A stretch of 36,764 bases of DNA from an uncultured Oscillospiraceae bacterium (GTDB taxonomy: Bacteria > Bacillota > Clostridia > Oscillospirales > Acutalibacteraceae): positions 1 to 36,764 of the forward strand of contig CAJUNQ010000098.1 of NCBI GenBank assembly GCA_910587835.1, written 5' to 3'. The notes beneath the pieces are model-generated. The model worked only from the letters and a program-made list of their open reading frames with translations. It did no database searches and was not told the DNA's origin. This document shows, piece after piece, positions 15,174 to 22,683 of the stretch; the stretch's first letter is position 1; every line of letters begins with the position of its first letter. The translations under genes were made by a program, and so were the position numbers.

Positions 15174-16190
15174 ATGAAACGGATCACCGGCACAATCCTG
15201 GCGTTCCTGCTGGCAGCGGCGCTGCCTGTTCTGTCCCTGGCCACAGAGGCCAAGCCTACGCCCACCACCTCGCCGGGCCCGGGCATACGGCCTGAAAACC
15301 GGCTGACTGTCCACGCGCCGTGTATCGAATGGTGCGCCCGGCAGCAGCTGATCGAGAACGTTTCAGAGCATTTTGACCCTTTTACCCCTGTGACCCATGC
15401 GGAGGTGGCCGAAGCGCTTTACCGGCTTAACCGGGGTCCCCAGGCGTCCCTCGCCGGCCTGTGCCAGGGGCTGGACCGCGCTCATGCCCTATGGTCGGGG
15501 GAACCAGAACGGGCCATTACCCGCCAGGAGCTGGCCAGGACTCTCCACCGCTGGCGGGGAGAGCCGGAGCCAGTGGAGGAAGAGGTCAGACGCATGACAG
15601 TGGACCAGCTGGACGACGAGGCGGATATAGCCCCCTACGCCAGAAAAGCGGTGGACTGGGCAATGTCTACCCACATACTCCCTTATTACTATTTCAGCGA
15701 CGGCCAGCGGCACGACTACTTTCTTCCTCAGGGCGCAGTTACTCAAAATGACTTGGCCCAGGTGTTGTACCTGCTGTATCTGTTGGATGGCCCTCCCTGT
15801 CCCCTGGACCCGGAAGCGGTGGATTTTGTCATCCTGCGCGAGGGAGGTCTGAACCAGGAAGGCCGGCGGATTGAGGACCCGGAGGAGATTCGGCGCTTTT
15901 TGGAGCTTCTGAACGGGTTCCGGGCGGAGTCTGCCCGGCTCGTGCCTGCGGCTATTGGCTGCGCCACGCACAGCGGCTTTGTCATCTTCCCGAAAGCGAA
16001 GCCCAGGGAGAGCATCAGCACTGTGGAGAAAAACGCGCTGCTTTTTAGCAGCCCTGAACCCGGCGTCCTTTGTTTTGAGCTGCGCTGGGATATAGACGTA
16101 AATATAGAGTTCACTGCCCCGCTGCCCAGCCCTTTCCCAGAAGACGAGTTTGCCCGGTGGATATACGGACTCCCCGGAGAGGCGGACTAA
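15174..16190 (+). CDS. Secreted protein with SLH modules
   Basis: A 338-residue protein with a signal peptide (MKRITGTILAFLLAAALPVL, probably cleaved after LATEA). Two SLH-like modules follow. The first is around residues 45-100 (APCIEWCARQQLIENVSEHF...THAEVAEALYRL). The second spans about 120-205 (ITRQELARTLHRW..., then IAPYARKAVDWAMSTHIL...VTQNDLAQVLYLLYLL). SLH modules bind pyruvylated secondary wall polymers, so it is probably held on the wall. The C-terminal 130 residues match nothing I recognise. The ATG at 15174 follows AAGGAGGG and is the only start that gives a signal peptide. It has its own promoter and shares a terminator with the ATPase operon. Confidence 0.8.
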   Translation: MKRITGTILAFLLAAALPVLSLATEAKPTPTTSPGPGIRPENRLTVHAPCIEWCARQQLIENVSEHFDPFTPVTHAEVAEALYRLNRGPQASLAGLCQGLDRAHALWSGEPERAITRQELARTLHRWRGEPEPVEEEVRRMTVDQLDDEADIAPYARKAVDWAMSTHILPYYYFSDGQRHDYFLPQGAVTQNDLAQVLYLLYLLDGPPCPLDPEAVDFVILREGGLNQEGRRIEDPEEIRRFLELLNGFRAESARLVPAAIGCATHSGFVIFPKAKPRESISTVEKNALLFSSPEPGVLCFELRWDIDVNIEFTAPLPSPFPEDEFARWIYGLPGEAD

Positions 16191-16214
16191 GACAACTGAA
16201 TAAAACGGCAAACG

Positions 16215-16247
16215 AAAAGGCCCTCCCAACCGGGAGGGCCCTTTTTT
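16215..16247. terminator. Bidirectional terminator
   Basis: AAAA, GGCCCTCCC (16219-16227), loop AACC, GGGAGGGCC (16232-16240), then C and TTTTTT. It serves the SLH gene on the plus strand and the end of the ATPase operon on the minus strand. Confidence 0.88.
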
Positions 16248-16256
16248 CTGTGATTC

Positions 16257-16913
16257 TCAGAAGGTCTCGTAATTATGGGCGTCCTTAAGCACCATGTCCT
16301 TAACCTTCATCAGCCGAATCTGAGTAGAGCGCTCGTTCTCATCCAGCTTCATGGAGATATACTTGATGTTGGCCTGAAGCTCGGGAATCATTACATGCTC
16401 CAAAGCGTTAACCCGGCGGCGGGTCTTTTCAATCTCTACCGCCATCAGCTGGCAGGCCTTTTCGATCTCAGCCAGCTTCAGCATGTCCGGGAAGACGTCC
16501 GAAAGAGACTGCACCGCGCCGTCCAGGTCGCTGGATGTAAAGGCAAAGCCGTAGGAGAAAATATCGTTTTTATCCGGGCTGCGGGTCTTGAAGTCGAAGG
16601 TGGGGATGTTGACGCTCATCACGTTCTCCACCCCGCTCTCCACCGAGACCCGCTGCTTGGGAGCCAGCATGGCGGTGTTCAGCACCTGGTCCTGCATCCC
16701 GGCCCGGGCCAGCAAAAAGTTTTTGTTGGCGGCGGCAATGCCCTCCTCCACATGCTCCCGCAGGGCCTTGTTCTCCCGGACCTTCTCCAGGAACTGGCGC
16801 ATCAGCTCATCCCGCTTATCCTTCAGCAGCTTGTGGCCCCGGGTGGCAGTAACCAGCTTTTTCTTCAGCCGGGTCAGCTCCATACGGGTGGGGGTTATCT
16901 GTTTGCTTGCCAA
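16257..16913 (-). CDS. atpD: V/A-type ATPase subunit D
   Basis: A 218-residue central-stalk subunit. Its long helical hairpin turns inside the A3B3 head and passes torque to the rotor. It starts ITPTRMELTRLKKKLVTATRGHKLLKDKRDELMRQF, the family hallmark, and the C-terminal half (EKTRRRVNALEHVMIPEL) completes the coiled coil. It is last in the operon, 6 nt after subunit B. It is unrelated to the F-type beta subunit that shares the symbol. Confidence 0.95.
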   Translation of the reverse strand: MASKQITPTRMELTRLKKKLVTATRGHKLLKDKRDELMRQFLEKVRENKALREHVEEGIAAANKNFLLARAGMQDQVLNTAMLAPKQRVSVESGVENVMSVNIPTFDFKTRSPDKNDIFSYGFAFTSSDLDGAVQSLSDVFPDMLKLAEIEKACQLMAVEIEKTRRRVNALEHVMIPELQANIKYISMKLDENERSTQIRLMKVKDMVLKDAHNYETF

Positions 16914-16919
16914 GGTGCA

Positions 16920-18293
16920 TCACACCTTTCCGTAATACTGATCCAGGAATTTGTCGTTGATACGCTTGAGCTCGGAGCGGGGCAGGATAGACAGCAGCTT
17001 CCAGCCGATGTCCAGGGTCTCCTCAATGTCCCGGTTGGCATTGTAGCCCTGAGAGACATACTCATTCTCAAAGGCGTCGGCAAACTTGGCGTACAGCTTG
17101 TCGATCTCCGTCAAGGCGGCCTCGCCCAGCACCACCATCAGCTCCTTGGCCTCCTTGCCACGGGCATAGGCGGCAAACAGCTGGTTCATGGTAGCGGCGT
17201 GGTCAGACCGGGTACGGCCCTCGCCAATGCCCTTGTCCTTCAAACGGCTCAGAGAGGGCAGCACGTCAATGGGCGGGGTGACATTCTTCCGGTACAGCTC
17301 CTGGCTCAGAATAATCTGGCCCTCGGTGATGTAGCCGGTCAGGTCGGGAATGGGGTGGGTCTTGTCGCCCTCAGGCATGGTGAGAATGGGGATCATGGTG
17401 ATAGAACCGTTCTTCCCCTTCTGACGGCCCGCCCGCTCATACAGAGTGGCCAGGTCGGTATACATGTAGCCGGGGTATCCACGACGGCCGGGCACCTCCT
17501 TACGGGCGGCGGAGACCTCACGCAGAGCGTCGGCGTAGTTGGTGATGTCGGTAAGGATGACCAGCACATGCATGTTCTTCTCAAAGGCCAGATACTCCGC
17601 AGCGGTCAAAGCCATCTTGGGGGTGGCAATGCGCTCGACAGCGGGGTCGTTGGCCAGGTTGACAAACATGACGGTACGGTCGATAGCCCCGGTCTCCCGG
17701 AAGCTCTGTACAAAGAAGTTGGACTCCTCGAAGGTGATGCCCATAGCGGCGAACACCACCACGAAGGGGTCGTTGGTGCCCCGCACCTTGGCCTGACGGG
17801 CAATCTGAGCCGCCAGCTGAGCATGAGGCAGGCCAGAGGCAGAGAAGATGGGCAGCTTCTGGCCGCGCACCAGGGTGTTCAGGCCGTCAATGGCAGAAAC
17901 GCCGGTCTGAATAAACTCCTGGGGATAGTTACGGGCAGCGGGGTTCATGGGCAGGCCGTTCACGTCTACCCGGCGGTCGGGCAGAATCTCCGGGCCGTTG
18001 TCAATGGGGCGGCCCAGGCCGTCGAACACCCGGCCCAGCATGTCCTCGCTCACTCCCAGCTCCATGCTGTGGCCCAAAAAGCGCACCTTAGAGTTGGAGA
18101 GGTTGATGCCGGTAGAGTTCTCGAACAGCTGCACCAGGGCATTGCCCTCGTTAATCTCCAGCACCTTGCAGCGGCGGCGCTCGCCGTTTGCCAGCTCAAT
18201 CTCGGCCAGCTCGTCATAGGCAACGTTCTCCACGTCCCGCACCAGCATCAGAGGGCCCGCCACTTCCTGGATAGTTCTGTATTCCTTTGGCAT
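16920..18293 (-). CDS. atpB: V/A-type ATPase subunit B
   Basis: A 457-residue non-catalytic head subunit that alternates with A in the hexamer. It has an intact beta-barrel start (MPKEYRTIQEVAGPLMLV) and the region ASGLPHAQLAAQIARQA, which replaces the P-loop of A and confirms the regulatory paralogue. The end SILPRSELKRINDKFLDQYYGK is typical. The start codon shares one base with the stop of A (TAATG), so translation is coupled and suits the 3:3 stoichiometry of the two. Confidence 0.97.
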   Translation of the reverse strand: MPKEYRTIQEVAGPLMLVRDVENVAYDELAEIELANGERRRCKVLEINEGNALVQLFENSTGINLSNSKVRFLGHSMELGVSEDMLGRVFDGLGRPIDNGPEILPDRRVDVNGLPMNPAARNYPQEFIQTGVSAIDGLNTLVRGQKLPIFSASGLPHAQLAAQIARQAKVRGTNDPFVVVFAAMGITFEESNFFVQSFRETGAIDRTVMFVNLANDPAVERIATPKMALTAAEYLAFEKNMHVLVILTDITNYADALREVSAARKEVPGRRGYPGYMYTDLATLYERAGRQKGKNGSITMIPILTMPEGDKTHPIPDLTGYITEGQIILSQELYRKNVTPPIDVLPSLSRLKDKGIGEGRTRSDHAATMNQLFAAYARGKEAKELMVVLGEAALTEIDKLYAKFADAFENEYVSQGYNANRDIEETLDIGWKLLSILPRSELKRINDKFLDQYYGKV

Positions 18294-20062
18294 TAGAACT
18301 CCTCCTTTGTCTGCTTGGCGTCATTCAGTTCCTTGTCCAGCTGTGCCATAACCTGCCCGAAGGCCTCCTTCACCTTGTCCGGCTCAGTGTACTTAAAGCG
18401 GCCGATCTGCTCGCGCACAGGCAGGTCAATGAGCTTCTGAATGTCCACGCCGTTGTTCAGGGCGGCAAGGGCCTTCTCATAGTAGCCGGTAATCAGCAGC
18501 ATCATGTCGTGCTGCTTCTCCAAAGAGGTGTAGGTGTCGATCTCGTCAAAGGAGTTCTGGTGCAAAAAGTCCTCGCGGATGGAACGGGCCGCTTCCAGCT
18601 TCAGCCGCTCGGGAGCGCTCAGGGCGTCCATACCCACCAGCTGCACGATCTCCTGCAGCTCAGCCTCGTCCTGCAAAAGCCCCATCAGCTGGGTGCGCTG
18701 GGCGATCCAGTCCTCGGCTACGTTCTGGTTGAACCAGTCCGCCACATCGTCCAGATACTGGGAGTAGCTGGTCAGCCAGTTGATGGCCGGGAAGTGACGC
18801 TGCTGCGCCAGGGCGGAATCCAGGCCCCAGAACACCTTAACAATACGCAGGGTGGCCTGAACAACAGGGTCGGAGTTGTCGCCGCCGGAAGGGGAAACCG
18901 CGCCGATTACGGACAGAGAGCCCTCGCGGTCGCCAGAGCACAGCGCCTTGACAGAACCGGCACGCTCGTAGAACTGAGCGATACGGCTGCCCAGGTATGC
19001 CGGGTAGCCCTCCTCGCCGGGCATCTCCTCCAACCGGCCGGACATCTCGCGCAGGGCCTCGGCCCAGCGGGAGGTGGAGTCGGCCATCAGGGCCACCGAG
19101 TAGCCCATGTCGCGGAAGTATTCGGCAATGGTGATGCCGGAGTAGACCGAAGCCTCCCGGGCCGCCACAGGCATGTCGGAGGTGTTGGCGATCAGAACGG
19201 TGCGCTCCATCAGGGACTTGCCGGTTTTAGGGTCCACCAGCTCGGGGAACTCGTTCAGAACGTCGGTCATCTCGTTGCCCCGCTCGCCACAGCCAATGTA
19301 GACCACAATGTCCACTTCAGCCCACTTGGCCAGCTGGTGCTGAATGACGGTTTTGCCGCTGCCAAAGGGGCCCGGCACAGCCGCCACGCCGCCCCTGGCA
19401 ATGGGGAACATGGTGTCTACCACCCGCTGGCCGGTGACCAGCGGCATGTTGGGGGACATTTTCTGCTTATAGGGGCGGCCCTGACGGACAGGCCACTTCT
19501 GCATCAGGCCCACCTGCTTGGGGCCCTCCTTGGTCTCAACAGTGGCCACGGTGTCGGTCACCTTATATTTTCCCGCTTTGATCTCCGTCAGCTTGCCGGA
19601 GATTCCGGGGGGCACCATAATTTTGTGCGAGACCGCAGCGGTCTCCTGAACAGTGCCGATGATATCGCCGCCGGTCACTTCGTCGCCGGCCTTGGCGGTG
19701 GGCACAAAGTCCCACTCCAAATCCCTCTTCAAAGAGGGGACCTCCACGCCGCGCTGCAGGTTGTTGCCGGAGATCTTCATGATGTCGTCCAGCGGGCGCT
19801 GGATGCCATCATAAATGCTGCGGATCAGGCCGGGCCCAAGCTCTACGCTCAAGGGCGCGCCAGTGGACTCCACCGGTTCGCCGGGCGCCAGGCCAGAGGT
19901 CTCCTCGTAGACCTGAATGGAGGCTTCGTCGCCGTGAATCTCGATGATCTCGCCGATGAGGCGGCGCTCACTGACGCGCACCACGTCGAACATGTTGGCG
20001 TCGCGCATGCCCTTGGCGATAACGAGAGGTCCGGCTATTTTTTTGATGGTACCATTGCTCAT
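18293..20062 (-). CDS. atpA: V/A-type ATPase catalytic subunit A
   Basis: A 589-residue catalytic subunit. It has the beta-barrel, the non-homologous insert (about 110-190) that marks V/A-type A subunits, the Walker A GPFGSGKT at 231-238, GCGERGNEMTDVL, and LMADSTSRWAEALRE. ATG 20062 (MSNGTIKKIAGPLV) was chosen because GGGTGAT lies 8 nt upstream; an in-frame TTG three codons earlier is less likely. It is separated from the F gene by 182 nt, much the longest gap in the operon. Confidence 0.97.
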   Translation of the reverse strand: MSNGTIKKIAGPLVIAKGMRDANMFDVVRVSERRLIGEIIEIHGDEASIQVYEETSGLAPGEPVESTGAPLSVELGPGLIRSIYDGIQRPLDDIMKISGNNLQRGVEVPSLKRDLEWDFVPTAKAGDEVTGGDIIGTVQETAAVSHKIMVPPGISGKLTEIKAGKYKVTDTVATVETKEGPKQVGLMQKWPVRQGRPYKQKMSPNMPLVTGQRVVDTMFPIARGGVAAVPGPFGSGKTVIQHQLAKWAEVDIVVYIGCGERGNEMTDVLNEFPELVDPKTGKSLMERTVLIANTSDMPVAAREASVYSGITIAEYFRDMGYSVALMADSTSRWAEALREMSGRLEEMPGEEGYPAYLGSRIAQFYERAGSVKALCSGDREGSLSVIGAVSPSGGDNSDPVVQATLRIVKVFWGLDSALAQQRHFPAINWLTSYSQYLDDVADWFNQNVAEDWIAQRTQLMGLLQDEAELQEIVQLVGMDALSAPERLKLEAARSIREDFLHQNSFDEIDTYTSLEKQHDMMLLITGYYEKALAALNNGVDIQKLIDLPVREQIGRFKYTEPDKVKEAFGQVMAQLDKELNDAKQTKEEF

Positions 20063-20244
20063 GTTTACCAATCACCCGTTTCTCGTTTGATACGTTTTAT
20101 AGTCGAATCGCGGTCATTTCCAGCAGAAAATGTCAAGGGAAAAGCTTTACAGTCCATAACGGCAGGACTGCCAGGGCGAGCTTCCATAGCCTGCGGAAGC
20201 CTCCCCGCCATGTCTCCCCGACGCGGAGAACAACCGCCCCAACG
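20063..20244 (-). other. Non-coding gap inside the ATPase operon, with hairpins
   Basis: 182 nt between F and A, where the other junctions overlap or are at most about 41 nt. It holds two hairpins: GCTTCC/GGAAGC at 20180-20200 and GGCAG-GA-CTGCC at 20161-20172. On the minus strand there is also an isolated TTGACA and a TATAAA that are not properly spaced. It could be an mRNA processing or stability site, or a weak internal promoter that raises A, B and D output. Confidence 0.4.
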
Positions 20245-20565
20245 TCAGTTGCCGTTGAAAATAATGTCGGACCCCACCGCCTGCTCTACCGAACGCTTGA
20301 CCATGCGGATGCCCAGGCCCGTGTTGCCGTGGACCCCTGGAATGGTGATGACGGCGGGCAGCAGGCTCTCCCGGCAGCGGTCCAGCTCCTGAGGGATCTC
20401 TTCGGCCAGGGCCTCGGTGATGTAAATCACCGCGTAGTCCTGCTCTGAGAGGCGGCGCAGGGTTTTGGCGCCTTCCTCGCCGGTGCTTACCGGAAAGACC
20501 TCCAGCCCCAGGGCCGCAAAGCCGTAGATGCTGTCACGGTCGCCCAAAACGGCTATTTTATACAT
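20245..20565 (-). CDS. atpF: V/A-type ATPase subunit F
   Basis: A 106-residue central-stalk subunit (NtpG in Enterococcus) that binds D and can regulate coupling. It has the family pattern VLGDRDSIYGFAALGLEVFPV, then YAVIYITEALAEEI and the loop LPAVITIPGVHGNTGLG. The length is normal. The start overlaps the end of the C gene by 8 nt. Confidence 0.94.
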   Translation of the reverse strand: MYKIAVLGDRDSIYGFAALGLEVFPVSTGEEGAKTLRRLSEQDYAVIYITEALAEEIPQELDRCRESLLPAVITIPGVHGNTGLGIRMVKRSVEQAVGSDIIFNGN

Positions 20566-21523
20566 ACATTTCCCTCAGTCTTTCCCGGACCATTCCGTCG
20601 TCCAGCTCGTTGAGCTTGCCGGAGAGGATGATCCGCACGGTGCTGATCTCGTTGCGCCGGGCGATGACATAGGCGAACAAGGGGCCAACGGTAAAGGGGT
20701 TCATCTTCTGGTCCTTCACCAGGTCCATCACCCGGTCGTCGCACCACTTCTCAAAGGCCGAGTAGGACTCCTTCAGCCGCTCCGCCGCCTCCCCATAGGG
20801 GGTCGCCGACAGATAGGCGTACAGGTCCTCCAGGCTTTTGCAGGCAGCGGCAGCCAGGCTGTCCGCGTCCAGGGTGCCGCAGGGGGCCAGGGCGGCCTCC
20901 AAAAAGGCCCGGTTCTTGCCGGTTTTGCAGGCGCGCACCGCCACCTTAATGTTGCTGACCGCACAGGTGAGCTCCGCATAGTCCCGCAGAATGTCCGACT
21001 TGCTTTCCCGTCCGCAGGCCAGCACAGCCTCCAAGCAGGCGCGGTCCAGAATGACGTCGCACAGCTGGCCGTCCTCGGTCTGCAAAAGGGTATGATAGGC
21101 GTTGTCCGCCGCCTGGGCCATGGCCTCGGGCAGGGGGGAGAAATCACCCTCCCGCACACAGCGCAGCATCAGCTCAGGCTCCACGGCGCCCCCGGGCAGA
21201 AATACCTGGTGGGGCTCCACGCCAGTGACCACCGCTTTCACGGCAGCCTTAAGATTGTTATAATCGGTGGGGAAAAGGAGCACCTGGAAGGGGGTCAGGT
21301 CATCCGTCAGCTCGTAGATGAAGGCCCAGGTCTTCTCCTCCTCCGCAGCCAGCACCTCCTCGGGGGTCACGTCTCCAGCCGCGGCCCAGCCCTTGTCGCT
21401 GAGCACCCGCAGGCACTCCTCCACCTTGTGGCAGGCCATCAGCTGGTCCACGTCCTGGCGGCTCAAAAGCCCCAGCTCCCGGGAGCGCACCCGCGCCACC
21501 GCGTAGATGTATTCTTCAGTCAT
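20558..21523 (-). CDS. atpC: V/A-type ATPase subunit C
   Basis: A 321-residue subunit of the AC39/NtpC family, the funnel-shaped collar that links the central stalk to the proteolipid ring. It is helix-rich, with YIYAVARVRSRELGLLSRQDVDQLM at the N-terminus and internally repeated helical segments. ATG 21523 is preferred to the one 9 nt upstream because AGGAAG is then 10 nt away instead of 1. It lies 30 nt after subunit E. Confidence 0.92.
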   Translation of the reverse strand: MTEEYIYAVARVRSRELGLLSRQDVDQLMACHKVEECLRVLSDKGWAAAGDVTPEEVLAAEEEKTWAFIYELTDDLTPFQVLLFPTDYNNLKAAVKAVVTGVEPHQVFLPGGAVEPELMLRCVREGDFSPLPEAMAQAADNAYHTLLQTEDGQLCDVILDRACLEAVLACGRESKSDILRDYAELTCAVSNIKVAVRACKTGKNRAFLEAALAPCGTLDADSLAAAACKSLEDLYAYLSATPYGEAAERLKESYSAFEKWCDDRVMDLVKDQKMNPFTVGPLFAYVIARRNEISTVRIILSGKLNELDDGMVRERLREMYV

Positions 21524-21553
21524 AAGCAGCATGCTTCCTTTCTCCGGGCGGGG

Positions 21554-22147
21554 TCAGGCCACCGGGAACAGCAGCTTGCCGGCCGCGTCCCGAAGCTGGT
21601 CCGAAGCGTCCTCGAAGATGGCCCGGAAGGTGCAGTTGATGTCGACACCGCCATAGACCAGCAGAAAGCCGTTCTCAATATTCTGGGGCTTGGGGGAGAT
21701 GGTGACCTCCGCCCCGGGCACGGCCTTGCGCATACGGGCCAAAAAGTCGTCGGGCAGGCGGTCCACATCCTTTTTATTCAGGAACATCTCTCCCCGGCCC
21801 TCCTGGGCATGGCGCTTGTAAAGGGTGAGCAGGGCGTCGAAATACTCCTTGTCCGGGGCGTTCTCCAAAGACTCCCGGGCCGCGTCCACAGCCTCGCGGA
21901 TAAGCTCCTGCTTGAAAAGCAGCATCTGGTTGCGCTGCTCCAGCTCCGCGGCAGACTGGGCCCGGTCGCGGATATCCTGGGCCCGGCGCTCGCCGTCCTT
22001 CAAAACCGTGCGGACCTTCTCGCCGCCCTGGGTTTTGGCGGCTTCGGCAATGTCGCCGGCCTTTTTCTGCGCCTGGGCAAGGATCTCACCGGCCTCCTTC
22101 TGGCCGTCGCCGGCGATCTGGCTGATAATGGAATCCAATCCGGTCAT
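21554..22147 (-). CDS. atpE: V/A-type ATPase subunit E
   Basis: A 197-residue peripheral-stalk subunit. The first 110 or so residues are charged coiled coil (AGEILAQAQKKAGDIAEAAK and after). The C-terminal globular part (VTISPKPQNIENGFLLVYGGVDINCTFRAI) binds the top of the A3B3 head. It pairs with the H subunit at the start of the operon. GGAGG precedes the ATG by 9 nt. Confidence 0.93.
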   Translation of the reverse strand: MTGLDSIISQIAGDGQKEAGEILAQAQKKAGDIAEAAKTQGGEKVRTVLKDGERRAQDIRDRAQSAAELEQRNQMLLFKQELIREAVDAARESLENAPDKEYFDALLTLYKRHAQEGRGEMFLNKKDVDRLPDDFLARMRKAVPGAEVTISPKPQNIENGFLLVYGGVDINCTFRAIFEDASDQLRDAAGKLLFPVA

Positions 22148-22188
22148 GGGTCTTGCCTCCTCTCCTGTTTTTTACGACCCTCTTTTTT

Positions 22189-22680
22189 TTAGATGGACAG
22201 GCTGCCAATGCTGGTGATGGAGAGGATGGAGATGAGCAGGGCCAGAACCGCGTAGGTCTCAACCATGGCGGGGAAAATCATGGACTTACCGAACTGGTCG
22301 GGCTTTTTGGCAACCAGGCTGATGGAAGAAACCGCAGCCTTGGCCTGCCACTTGGCAGAAACCATGCCCACAATAGCCATGGGCAGGCAGGCGGCCAGAT
22401 ACAGCAGGCCCTTGGCGAGGCTGATGTCAGAGCTGCCGCCCAGCACGCCGATCTGGGTGAGGGTGACGAAGCCGATGAGCAGGCCGTAAATGCCCTGGGT
22501 GCCGGGGAGCAGCTGCAGAATCAGAACCTTACCGAACTTGGAGGGGTCCTCGGTGACCACGCCGGCAGCGGCCTGGCCGGTCATGCCAACGCCGATAGCG
22601 GAACCAATGCCGCCCATAAGAGCGGCCAGCACAGCGCCCAGCAGGGCGAAAACGATGCCCATAGTTGTCCAATCAAACAT
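22189..22680 (-). CDS. atpK: V/A-type ATPase proteolipid subunit K
   Basis: A 163-residue ring subunit with four membrane helices, made of two fused hairpins like E. hirae NtpK. The first hairpin carries LLPGTQGIYG, the second PAMVETYAVLALL. Only the second hairpin has the ion-binding carboxylate (Glu141), so there is one site per four helices. Leu58, Thr61, Gln62, Gln112 and Glu141 align with the sodium ligands of NtpK (Leu61, Thr64, Gln65, Gln110, Glu139), predicting sodium specificity. Its ribosome binding site (GGAGGA) lies in the last codons of subunit I. Confidence 0.95.
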   Translation of the reverse strand: MFDWTTMGIVFALLGAVLAALMGGIGSAIGVGMTGQAAAGVVTEDPSKFGKVLILQLLPGTQGIYGLLIGFVTLTQIGVLGGSSDISLAKGLLYLAACLPMAIVGMVSAKWQAKAAVSSISLVAKKPDQFGKSMIFPAMVETYAVLALLISILSITSIGSLSI

Positions 22681-22683
22681 TTC

